NCBI GenBank assembly: GCA_965240325.2
Contig: OZ251241.1
Span: 186,001-250,000 of the forward strand
Direction of reading: 5' to 3'
Origin: Rebecca billardiae RCC1528
Taxonomy: Eukaryota > Haptophyta
Length of the DNA stretch: 64,000 bases
Positions 38,801 to 49,834 of this stretch are shown here, piece after piece (position 1 is the first letter of the stretch; each line of letters opens with the position of its first letter). The notes under the pieces were generated by a model. It did no database searches. It was not told the DNA's origin and was given only the letters and a program-made list of their open reading frames with translations. Both the position numbers and the translations under genes were made by a program.

Positions 38801-41800
38801 GGTGGCGGTGACGGCGGCGGGCTCGGCGGCGGGCTGGGTGGTGGCAACGGCGGTGGGCTCGGTGGCGGAGACGGCGGCGGGCTCGGCGGCGGGCTCGGCG
38901 GCGGGGATGGTGGCGGCGGGCTCGGCGGTGGAGACGGCGGTGGGCTCGGCGGCGGGCTTGGTGGCGGGCTGGGCGGAGGGCTGGGCGGTGGGCTCGGTGG
39001 TGGCGATGGGGGTGGCGACGGTGGCGGCGGGCTCGGCGGCGGCGACGGCGGCGGGCTCGGCGGTGGCGACGGCGGTGGGCTCGGCGGTGGCGATGGTGGT
39101 GGGCTCGGCGGCGGCGACGGCGGCGGGCTTGGCGGTGGCGATGGTGGCGGGCTTGGCGGTGGCGACGGCGGCGGGCTCGGTGGTGGCGGGCTTGGCGGTG
39201 GCGAGGGCGGCGGCGAGGGCGGTGGCGAGGGCGGAGGGCTTGGCGGTGGCGAGGGCGGTGGGCTGGGCGGAGGTGATGGCGGCGGGCTCGGCGGGGGCGG
39301 CGAGGGCGGGGGCGAGGGCGGCGGCGAGGGCGGAGGCGAGGGCGGTGGGCTGGGCGGTGGGCTCGGCGGCGGTGAGGGCGGTGGACTGGGCGGTGGGCTC
39401 GGCGGTGGCGGGCTGGGCGGTGGCGATGGCGGTGGGCTTGGCGGCGGCGACGGCGGTGGGCTCGGCGGCGGAGGTGATGGCGGTGGCAATGGCGGCGGCG
39501 ATGGCGGCGGCAAGGGTGGCGGGCTCGGAGGCGGGCTTGGCGGTGGGCGTGGCGGTGGGCTTGGCGGCGGGCTTGGTGGCGGCGGTGACGGCGGTGGCGA
39601 AGGTGGCGGACTCGGCGGCGGCGCGGGGGGCGGGCTCGGCGGCGGAGAGGGCGGCGGGCTCGGCGGTGGCGAGGGCGGCGGGCTGGGTGGCGGTGGGCTG
39701 GGCGGTGGCGAGGGCGGTGGCGAGGGCGGCGGCGAGGGCGGCGGGCTTGGGGGCGGGCTTGGAGGCGGGCTCGGCGGTGGCGATGGCGGTGGCGACGGTG
39801 GTGGAGGCGATGGTGGTGGCGACGGTGGCGGCGATGGCGGCGGCGACGGCGGCGGGCTTGGAGGCGGTGACGGTGGGGGGCTGGGCGGCGGAGACGGCGG
39901 CGGGCTGGGCGGCGGGGAGGGCGGTGGGCTGGGCGGCGGCGACGGTGGTGGCGATGGCGGCGGGGGGCTCGGCGGGGGCGATGGGGGCGGGCTGGGTGGC
40001 GGGGATGGCGGCGGGCTCGGTGGCGGCGACGGTGGCGGGCTCGGCGGCGGCGACGGCGGCGGGCTCGGTGGTGGCGGGCTTGGCGGTGGCGAGGGCGGCG
40101 GCGATGGCGGTGGCGAGGGCGGAGGGCTTGGCGGGGGCGACGGCGGTGGGCTGGGCGGAGGCGATGGCGGCGGGCTCGGCGGAGGCGGCGAGGGCGGTGG
40201 CGAGGGCGGCGGCGAGGGCGGTGGCGAGGGCGGTGGGCTGGGCGGTGGGCTCGGCGGCGGTGAGGGCGGTGGACTGGGCGGTGGGCTCGGCGGTGGCGGG
40301 CTGGGCGGTGGCGATGGCGGTGGGCTTGGCGGCGGCGACGGCGGTGGGCTCGGCGGAGGAGGTGATGGCGGTGGCGATGGCGGTGGCGATGGCGGCGGCG
40401 AGGGTGGCGGGCTCGGAGGCGGGCTTGGCGGTGGGCGTGGCGGCGGGCTTGGCGGCGGGCGTGGTGGCGGCGGTGACGGCGGTGGCGACGGTGGTGGACT
40501 CGGTGGCGGCGCGGGGGGCGGGCTAGGCGGCGGAGAGGGCGGCGGGCTCGGCGGTGGCGAGGGCGGCGGGCTGGGTGGCGGTGGGCTGGGCGGTGGCGAG
40601 GGCGGTGGCGAGGGCGGCGGCGAGGGCGGCGGGCTGGGGGGTGGGCTTGGAGGCGGGCTCGGCGGTGGCGATGGCGGTGGCGACGGTGGTGGAGGCGATG
40701 GTGGTGGCGACGGTGGCGGCGATGGCGGCGGCGACGGCGGCGGGCTTGGAGGCGGTGACGGTGGAGGGCTGGGCGGCGGCGACGGCGGCGGGCTGGGCGG
40801 CCGGGAGGGCGGTGGGCTGGGCGGCGGCGACGGGGGTGGCGACGGCGGCGGCGGGCTAGGCGGTGGTGATGGTGGCGGGCTCGGCGGGGGCGACGGCGGC
40901 GGGCTCGGCGGCGGCGATGGTGGCGGGCTCGGCGGCGGCGACGGAGGCGGGCTCGGCGGCGGTGGGCTCGGCGGTGGGGACGGTGGAGGGCTCGGCGGCG
41001 GCGACGGCGGCGGGCTTGGCGGCGGCGATGGCGGGGGGCTTGGCGGCGGCGAGGGCGGTGGGCTTGGCGGCGGCGGCGAGGGTGGCGGTGATGGCGGCGG
41101 CGATGGTGGTGGCGACGGCGGCGGGCTCGGCGGCGGGCTCGGCGGTGGAGTTGGTGGTGGGCTTGGTGGCGGGCTCGGAGGTGGCGGGCTCGGCGGCGGC
41201 GAGGGTGGCGGGCTCGGCGGCGGCGAGGGCGGTGGGCTCGGTGGAGGGGGAGAAGGCGGTGGGAGTGGTGGTGGCGAGGGCGGAGGCGAGGGCGGCGGGC
41301 TTGGTGGCGGGCTCGGCGGCGGACTTGGCGGCGGGCTTGGTGGTGGGCTCGGCGGCGGTGGGCTCGGCGGCGGCGAGGGTGGCGGGCTCGGCGGCGGCGA
41401 GGGCGGTGGGCTCGGCGGCGGTGGGCTCGGGGGCGGCGACGGCGGAGGGCTCGGCGGCGGCGAGGGAGGTGGGCTCGGTGGTGGCGATGGCGGCGGGCTT
41501 GGCGGCGGCGAGGGAGGTGGGCTCGGTGGTGGCGATGGCGGCGGGCTTGGCGGCGGCGAGGGCGGCGGGCTCGGTGGCGGCGGCGAGGGTGGCGGTGATG
41601 GCGGCGGCGATGGTGGTGGCGACGGCGGCGGGCTGGGCGGCGGGCTCGGCGGTGGAGTTGGTGGTGGGCTTGGTGGCGGGCTCGGAGGTGGCGGGCTCGG
41701 CGGCGGCGAGGGTGGCGGGCTCGGCGGCGGCGAGGGCGGTGGGCTCGGTGGAGGGGGGGAAGGCGGTGGGAGTGGTGGTGGCGAGGGCGGAGGCGAGGGC

Positions 41801-44800
41801 GGCGGGCTTGGTGGCGGGCTCGGCGGCGGACTTGGCGGCGGGCTTGGTGGTGCGCTCGGCGGCGGTGGGCTCGGCGGCGGCGAGGGTGGCGGGCTCGGTG
41901 GCGGCGAGGGCGGTGGGCTCGGCGGCGGTGGGCTCGGCGGTGGGGACGGTGGAGGGCTCGGCGGCGGCGAGGGAGGTGGGCTCGGCGGTGACGATGGCGG
42001 CGGGCTTGGCGGCGGCGAGGGCGGCGGGCTCGGTGGCGGCGGCGAGGGTGGCGGTGATGGCGGCGGCGATGGTGGCGGCGACGGCGGCGGGCTGGGCGGC
42101 GGGCTCGGCGGCGGACTTGGCGGCGGGCTTGGTGGCGGGCTCGGAGGCGGCGGGCTCGGCGGCGGCGAGGGTGGCGGGCTCGGCGGCGGCGAGGGCGGTG
42201 GGCTCGGTGGAGGGGGGGAAGGCGGTGGGAGTGGTGGTGGCGAGGGTGGAGGCGAGGGCGGCGGGCTTGGTGGCGGGCTCGGCGGCGGACTTGGCGGCGG
42301 GCTTGGTGGTGGGCCCGGAGGCGGTGGGCTAGGAGGCGGCGAGGGTGGCGGGCTCGGTGGCGGCGAGGGCGGTGGGCTCGGCGGCGGTGGGCTCGGGGGC
42401 GGCGACGGCGGAGGGCTCGGCGGCGGCGAGGGAGGTGGGCTCGGCGGTGGAGATGGCGGTGGGCTAGGCGGTGGCGATGGTGGCGGTGAGGGCGGCGGTG
42501 GTGAGGGCGGCGGGCTGGGCGGTGGCGATGGCGGTGGCGACGGCGGTGGGCTGGGCGGCGGACTGGGCGGCGGCACCGGCGGTGGGCTCGGCGGCGGGCT
42601 CGGCGGCGGTGGGCTCGGCGGCGGCGAAGGCGGCGGGCTTGGCGGCGGCCAGGGCGGTGGGCTTGGCGGCGGCGACGGTGGCGGGCTTGGCGGTGGCGAT
42701 GGAGGCGGACTCGGTGGCGGCGGGCTTGGTGGCGGCGATGGCGGGGGGCTTGGTGGCGGAGAAGGCGGAGGGTTCGGCGGTGGCGACGGCGGCGGTCTCG
42801 GCGGCGGTGAGGGTGGTGGGCTTGGCGGCGGCGGTGAGGGTGGTGGCGACGGCGGCAGCGAGGGCGGTGGCGAGGGCGGTGGGTTCGGCGGTGGGCTTGG
42901 TGGCGGGCTTGGTGGCGGGCTCGGCGGTGGGCTTGGCGGCGGCGGGCTTGGTGGCGGAGATGGCGGTGGGCTCGGCGGCGGTGAAGGTGGCGGGCTTGGC
43001 GGTGGCGGCGACGGCGGCGGTGAGGGCGGTGGTGATGGCGGCGGCGATGGTGGCGGGCTGGGCGGTGGCGACGGCGGTGGACTCGGCGGCGGGCTGGGTG
43101 GCGGGCTTGGTGGCGGAGGGCCCGGCGGTGGAGATGGTGGTGGGAACGGCGGCGGGGACGGCGGCGGGCTCGGCGGCGGCGATGGAGGCGGGCTGGGCGG
43201 CGGCGAAGGCGGCGGGCTCGGTGGCGGGCTCGGAGGGGGGCTGGGTGGCGGTGAGGGCGGCGGGCTGGGTGGCGGGCTCGGCGGTAGGGTCGGTGGTGGC
43301 GGGCTCGGCGGCGGCGAGGGCGGCGGCGAGGGCGGCGGCGAGGGCGGCGGGCTCGGTGGCGGCGGGCTGGGCGGTGGACTCGGCGGCGGGCTCGGTGGCG
43401 GGCGGGGCGGGGGCGAGGGTGGCGGGTAAGGAGGCGGGCTCGGCGGTGGTGAGGGCGGCGGGCTCGGGGGCGGTGGGCTCGGCGGCGGGCTCGGCGGCGG
43501 GCTCGGCGGCGGGCTCGGCGGTGGGCTCGGCGGCGGCGATGGGGGCGGGCTCGGTGGTGGAGATGGGGGCGGGCTCGGCGGTGGAGGGCTGGGTGGCGGC
43601 GAGGGCGGTGGGCTCGGCGGCGGGCTCGGCGGCGGTGAAGGAGGCGGCGGGCTCGGCGGCGGACTGGGCGGCGGGCTGGGCGGCAGCGTCGGCGGGGGTG
43701 AGGGCGGTGGCGACGGCGGTGGAGACGGCGGCGGGCTTGGAGGCGGGCTCGGTGGAGGCGGGCTCGGTGGCGGCAAAGGCGGCGGCGATGGCGGGGGGCG
43801 GGGGGGCGGGGAAGGCGGCGGTGAGGGTGGCGGGCTCGGTGGCGGACTGGGCGGTGGCGTGGGCGGCGGCGGACTTGGCGGCGGTGATGGTGGCGGCGAG
43901 GGCGGCGGACTCGGCGGCGGTGACGGTGGTGGTGGGCTTGGTGGTGGGCTGGGTGGCGGTCGTGGTGGCGGGCTCGGCGGCGGTGACGGCGGCGGGCTGG
44001 GCGGCGGTGACGGCGGCGGGGTGGGCGGCGGGGATGGCGGCGGGCTAGGTGGCGGAGGGCTCGGCGGAGGCGATGGCGGGGGCGATGGCGGCGGCGACGG
44101 TGGCGGCGACGGCGGAGGAGGCGATGGCGGTGGCGAGGGTGGCGGCGAGGGTGGCGGCGACGGCGGTGGCAACGGCGGCGGCGACGGTGGTGGCGACGGC
44201 GGTGGGAGTGGGGGTGGTGACGGTGGTGGTGATGGCGGCGGCGATGGCGGCGGGCTTGGCGGCGGCGATGGTGGCGGCGGGCTGGGCGGCGGGGATGGCG
44301 GTGGCGATGGCGGTGGAGAGGGCGGCGGCGATGGCGGCGGTGGGCTCGGTGGCGGGCTCGGCGGTGGGCTCGGTGGCGGCGACGGCGGCGGCAGCGGAGG
44401 CGGTGGGCTCGGCGGCGGCGCCGGTGGCGGGCTCGGCGGAGGGCTGGGCGGTGGGCTGGGCGGCGGGCTGGGCGGCGGCACGGGCGGCGGGCTGGGCGGC
44501 GGCGCGGGCGGCGGCGGCGAGGGCGGCGGGCTCGGCGGCGGGCTTGGCGGCGGCGAGGGCGGCGGGCTCGGCGGCGGCGAGGGCGGCGGGGACGGCGGCG
44601 GCGAGGGTGGCGGGCGCGGTGGCGGGCTCGGCGGTGGGCTTGGCGGCGGCGAGGGCGGAGGGCGCGGCGGCGCCGGCGGTGGGAACGGCAACTGGCGCGG
44701 CGGCGGTGGCGGTAGCGGCGGCGGGGAGGGCGGTGGCGAGGGCGGCGGGGAGGGCGGTGGGCTGGGGGGCCGAGCAGGGGGCGGAGAGGGCGGCGGTGAT

Positions 44801-47658
44801 GGCGGTGGCGACGGTGGCGGCGGGCTTGGGGGCGGCGAGGGTGGTGGGCTCGGGGGTGGCGACGGCGGCGGCGACGGTGGTGGCGACGGCGGCGGGCTGG
44901 GCGGTGGGGACGGCGGCGGCGGGCTGGGCGGCGGAGAAGGCGGTGGCGATGGTGGTGGGCTTGGGGGCGGCGTGGGCGGTGGGGGGCTCGGCGGTGGACT
45001 CGGCGGCGGGCTTGGTGGCTGCGTCGGCGGTGGGGCCGGCGGCGGCGGGCTCGGCGGTGGCGAGGGTGGCGGTGATGGCGGCGGTGAGGGCGGCGGAGAA
45101 GGCGGGTGGCTGGGCGGCGGGCTGGGCGGCGGGCTGGGCGGCGGGCTCGGCGGTGGCGAGGGCGGCGACGAGGGCGGCGGCGGCGAGGGCGGTGGTGAGG
45201 GCGGCGGGTTGGGCGGCGGCAGCGGCGGCGGTGAGGGCGGCGGGCTGGGCGGCAGGCTGGGTGGTGGCGAGGGTGGCGGCGAGGGTGGCGGCGAGGGCGG
45301 CGGGCTCGGCGGCGGCAGCGGCGGCGGCGGCGAGCGCGCGGTGCCTTGCAGGTCGATCAAGCTGAGCGCCTGCGTGTACACGGCGCTCACCTCCGCGGCG
45401 GTCAGCACGCCCGTGTACACGCCCACGTCGTCGATCGCCCCCGAGAACTGGTCGCTGCTCGAGGCGACGGACGTGCACAGCTTGAGCGCGCTCGCCCCCG
45501 TGCTGAGCGCCGCGCCGAGCGCGCGCGTGCCGTACTTGCCGCCGTGCGCCGCGCCGCCGTCGACGGCGAAGGAGAGCGTGGTCACGCCGTCGTACGTGAC
45601 GGCGGCGTGTATCCACACGCCCGCGCTGCGCCCGTCCTCCCCCGAGCCCTCCGTCGCGCCGCAGTGCGTGTTCGCGATCCCGCCCGCCCACACGCACAGC
45701 CCGGCGCTCGTCGACACCAACACGTCAAATTGACCGTTGGTCACGCCCGGACTGCCCCACGAGACGACGGAGTCGGCGCCGCTGCCGCCCGCGCGCTTGA
45801 ACCACACCATCACCGAGCGCGCCACGGAGCCGCCGAGGGTACTCGCCGCGACCGCACCGTCGCCCGTCGCCGAGTCCGCCGAGCCGCACTGCAGCGCAGA
45901 GCCAATCCGCCCCTCGGCCGGGCTGCTCTGCGACGCGCCCGCGCTGAGCGTGAGGCCGATGGCGGCGGGGCCGAGGTCGAGGCCGGGCGTGCCGGACGCG
46001 TCGAAGGCGTAGTGGTGCTGCAGGCCCGCCGCGACGGGCGGCGGTGGGCTCGGCGGCGGCGGCGGCGGCGCGGGCGGCGGGCTGGGTGGCGGAGCGGGCG
46101 GCGGCGGGCTCGGCGGCGGCGAGGGCGGCGGGCTCGGCGGCGGGCTCGGCGGCGGGCTCGGCGGCGGCAGCGGCGGCGGCGGGCTCGGCGGCGGGCTCGG
46201 CGGCGGCAGCGGCGGCGGCGGCGACAGCGCCGCCCCGGTCAGATCGAGCCCGCCCGCCGCGTTGCTCACGATCGTCGCCAGCTGCGCCGCGGTGAGCACC
46301 CCGTAGAAAATACCCACGTCGTCCAGCTCGCCTCGGAAGAAGTCCGGTAGGAATCCGGCGGTGGGGCCTCCGACCGAGAGCACCGTGCTCGCGCCGTTGC
46401 CCGTGTTGAGCGCGCGCGCCTGGCTCACGCTCAGCGCGCCGTCCCGGTAGATCCGCACGTCCGAGCCGTCGTACGTCACGGCGACGTGCAGCCACACAGA
46501 GGCGCCCACCGCGCCCGCCTGCGTGCCCGCGCCGAGGAACCCAAAGTGCGCCACGAGCACGTCGCTGCTCAGCCCGAGCTCGAAGGCCTGCGCTGAGGCG
46601 GCCGAGCCATACGAGAGCGCGGCGGGCTGCTCGCCCGTCCCCGTCGCGTTGAGCCGCAGCCACAGCGCCACCGAGCGCGCCGCCGCGCCCGAGATCGTGT
46701 CGGTAAGGCCGGCAGGCGCGCTCAGCCGTGTGGAGCCGTCCAGCTGCAGCGCGCGCCCGACGCGGCCGTCGTCGGCGTACGCGACGGTGCCCGAGGCGAG
46801 GGTGAGCCCGCCGAGCTGCCCGTTCAGGCTGTACTGCGCGAGCAGCGCCGCGGCGGGCGCCGCCGACGAGTCGCCGTTCGCCGAGACCTCCGCCAGCCCG
46901 GCGGCGTACAGCGCGGCCGCCTGCGACGAGTTGAGCGCGGCCGCGTAGAGCGCCGCGTCGTCGAGCAGCCCGCCCCAGCTCTGCGTGGTGATCAGCCCGA
47001 CGCAGAGCTTGAGGTACACGGCCTCGGTCGCGAGCGTCGCCGCCGACGAGCTCGCCGACAGCGCGCCGTCGACGTACAGCGCCGTGGTGGTGGTGGGCGC
47101 GTCGTAGCTGAGCGCGACGTGCTGCCAGCTGCTGCCGTCGTAGCTGAGCGTGCTGGCCGGCGTGGAGAGCAGCGCGCCGCTGGCGAAGTTGGCCAGCACG
47201 TCGAGCGAGCCGTCTGTCAGCGCGCGCAGCTCGAGGTACACCTCGCCAAAGTTGAAGCCCGGGCCGACGGCCGCGACGCCGCGCGTCTGCGCGGGCGCGC
47301 TCGAGGGCGGGCGCAGCCACAGCGCGAGCGTCTTGGACGAGCCGCCGTTGAAGGCGGGCACGGCGTCACTCGAGCCGTCGCCCAGCGTGAGCGCGAGGCT
47401 CCCGCCGCAGTCCACGGCCTCGCCAATCTGCCCGCTCGTGTACGGCACGGGCTCCGCGCTCGCGCTGAGCGCGTCGGCCTGCGTAACGGCTGAGCTGAGG
47501 CCCTCGTCCAGCTGGTACAGGTGGACGAGCGGCTCGGAGACGGGCGCGCCGGCGTGGACGGGCACGCGCGTCGCGCACAGCGCGAGCACGACGAGCGCCC
47601 GGAAGGCGCGGCGCCGCGGCGCGGGCCGTCTGCCCGCGCACGGCGCGGCGGTGGGCAT
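29829..47658 (-). CDS. Giant LamG/SPPP-repeat type I membrane glycoprotein (3 exons)
   Basis: The spliced product has about 5,841 residues (roughly 0.55 MDa unmodified). Exons: 47658-30452 (17.2 kb), 30312-30238, 30072-29829. The order is: signal peptide (FRALVVLALCATRVPVHA), two LamG-like jelly-roll domains (about 45-255 and 275-475; WQHVALSYD and WLHVAVTYDGSDVRIYRDG are the LamG signatures), a short Pro-rich linker, and a third LamG (about 553-775; WIHAAVTYDG). Then come about 4,160 residues of SPPP repeat, and a globular region with DVDGDGVLGAAE, a Ca-binding-like loop, and SPLGTLVAQL. After a second short SPPP block comes one membrane helix GFIVALLLLLLICCCCCVAA (about 5508-5529) and a Pro/Arg-rich cytosolic tail. 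SPPP is a hydroxyproline/arabinosylation context in algal HRGPs, so an extended cell-surface rod is inferred. Role in adhesion, covering or mating is unknown. Splicing of the last exons is supported by the paralogue at 48100. Confidence 0.8.
32850..45330 (-). repeat. 12.5-kb SPPP-coding tandem array
   Basis: Read on the minus strand it encodes roughly 1,000 copies of Ser-Pro-Pro-Pro, with single-residue variants at the Ser position (L, T, R, A, N, G, F, H, V). An extra Pro (SPPPP) interrupts the register. In the stretches counted by eye the SPPPP units recur after 5, 9 or 13 tetrapeptides (4n+1), i.e. 63, 111 or 159 bp. Serine is written both as AGC and as TCN. The complementary strand reads GGGX and is open over more than 3,500 codons. 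Confidence 0.95.
37480..40438. repeat. Higher-order 1,479-bp direct duplication inside the SPPP array
   Basis: The plus-strand landmark TGGTGGCGGGCTGGGCGGAG, continuing into GGCTGGGCGGTGGGCTCGG, starts at 36841, 37480 and 38959. A second landmark GGTGGAGGCGATGGTGGTGG starts at 38321, 39800 and 40688. The distances 37480 to 38959 and 38321 to 39800 are both 1,479 bp (493 codons), so a segment of that period is duplicated; 639 bp and 888 bp are further in-frame periods. A third landmark (GTGGAGG before GAAGGCGGTGGGAGTGG) recurs at 41241, 41748 and 42204 (507 and 456 bp). Confidence 0.75.
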
Positions 47659-48099
47659 GGCTGGTGGCGCCAGCCGCCAGGAGCTTGCTGCTGCACGATT
47701 GCGGCTCGTCAGAGCCGGCTCCGCCCGGTCAACGGTTCATCGGTCGCGGTGCTTTGGGAGCACGATGGAAATGATGGAGGCGCAGGCGCCCCGAGCGAGC
47801 TGTCGGAGTGTGACTGTGATGGGCCGCGCAAAGAGTGTCGTTATCGCGCGCGGCAGCTCATCGTGACATCGTCGAATGAATCATATATCGATCGCCGTCG
47901 TCATCCTCTGTATATATATATATATATATACATCGGCGACGATATCAACATATGCTATATATATATACACACAGTGATGCGGCGGCTGCGATGTACGTCC
48001 TGGCGGCGAGGCCAGGCTGCCAGTAGTCGTAGACTATGAGTGCGCGCGCGCCCTGCGACGCGCCGCGTCTCCATCGAGTACGGTCGCGTGTGCGCGGCG
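47659..48099. other. Intergenic between tandem glycoprotein genes
   Basis: A 441-bp gap with the promoter of the giant gene. TA tracts lie at about 47908-47930 and 47954-47966. 47700-47870 is of ordinary composition. Confidence 0.55.
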
Positions 48100-49624
48100 C
48101 TAGCTTTGATGCCGGCCGTAGTACCCACCGGCCGCGCCTCCTGGGGCCGGGGGCGGCGTTGACTGCGGCGGCGGCGGGCGAGCGGGTGGCATGCCTGCGG
48201 CCGGCCCTCCGCCGACGCCGCCTCCCTGCGGACGCACACCGCCACCAGCGGGCGTGCTGCCTGCGCCCGAGTAAGCCCTGCGCGGTATCCGGCACGCGCG
48301 CACAGGGCGCCGCGGCGTGGACGGTGCGTGTGCCGTCAGCGGGCGATGCGCGGGAGGCGCTACCGGGAGCGGGGGCGGGGCGCACGAAGGCGCGAGGCTG
48401 CGCACGCGGGGGCGCACGCGCACGCGCCCGCAGGCGCACACACCTGCTCACGGTGGAGCGCGGAGCGCTCGCGCCGATGCGAGAGGCGCCCGAGTTGTAG
48501 CCTGCGCCGCCGCGCATGCTGCGGGGCGGAGGGCGCGCGCGCATGACGCATTCGGGGCGCGCGAGTCAGGGCCCCGCGCGGCGCGCGCGGCGCGCGGCGC
48601 GGCGCACGCACCCGGCGCCTGCGGACGAGGTCGCGCCGTCGATCGTGCGCCTGGGCCGTGCGCCGAGCGAAGGAGTCGAGTAGATGTTGACCGCGCCCGG
48701 CTCGCGCGGCGGCCGCAGCCCGGCGCCGCCTGGCTCCGCGCCCTGCCCACGCGCGCCCATCGACGGCGGCCGCCCTGCGGACGCGCAGCGACGTGCCGGC
48801 GAGGCGTCCTCCGCGCCAGCGCGCGTCGGCGTGACGGTGCCGGGCGCCGGGCCGCGCGGCGGCGGCCATGGCGCGGTGCTGTATGGCTGCTGCAGCGGCA
48901 GCGGCGCGGGCTGCTCCGGCGGCGCCGCCGGCGCCGGGCGGAGCTGCTGCGCGGCCGGTGGCGGCGGCAGCGGCTGCAGCGGCTGCTGCGGCGGCGGCGT
49001 GCCGGCCGCGCGGGTGCTGAGCGGCGCGCTCGGCAGCGGCGTCGCGCCGCGCACCGGCGGCAGCACGGGCAGCTGCGGGCCGAGCGCGCCCGAGCCGCCG
49101 GCCCCCGACCGTTGCGACAGCGTGCGCGCGGGCAGCGTGCGCTGCGGCCGCTCCGCGCCGCCCGCCAGCGCTCGCTCCTGCGCGCGCACCTCCTCGACCG
49201 AGGGCGGCGGCGGCGGCTGCTGCGCGCCGACGAGCGCGGGCAGCTGCTCGCGCGAGGGCGAGGCGGGCGCGGCGCCGCCCGGCCGGCGCGCGGCCGCCCG
49301 CTCCGGCTGCTGCTGCATCTGGTACTCACGAACCGCGGAGGCGAACTTGCGGGCGCCGGGCGCGGCGCTCGCGGGCGGTGGCGGCGCCGCCTCGGGCGCG
49401 GGCTCCTCCTCCGCCTCGGGCTCGACGCCGGTCGTGCCCGCGCGCCGCCTGCGCGCGAGCAGCACCACGGCGGCGGCGACGCAGCAGCAGCAGCAGATCA
49501 GCAGCAGCAGTGTGACGATGAAGCCAGGGCTGGACGCGTCCCCGTTCGCCCAGAAGGCTCGCTCCAGCGCGCCGAGCAAAGTGTCGTTCTCGTCGAAGCT
49601 CGCCTCGGAGGCGAGGGTGCTCGA

Positions 49625-49659
<35 letters not shown>

Positions 49660-49799
49660 TGCTGCCCGTGTCGCCCGTGCCGCCCGTGCCGCCCGTGCCC
49701 GCGGGCGAGGGCGGCGTCGGCGGGCTCGGCGGCGGGCTGGGCGGCGGGCTGGGCGGCGGCATCGGCGGGCTGGGCGGCGCCTGCGGCGGCGCCGGCGGC

Positions 49800-49834
<35 letters not shown>

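Noticed and set aside
32828-43429. Plus-strand ORF of 3,533 codons made of GGGL/GGGD/GGGE
   Set aside because: It is the exact complement of the SPPP-coding array; both strands are necessarily stop-free there. The minus frame has a signal peptide, recognisable domains and a membrane helix, the plus frame has none.
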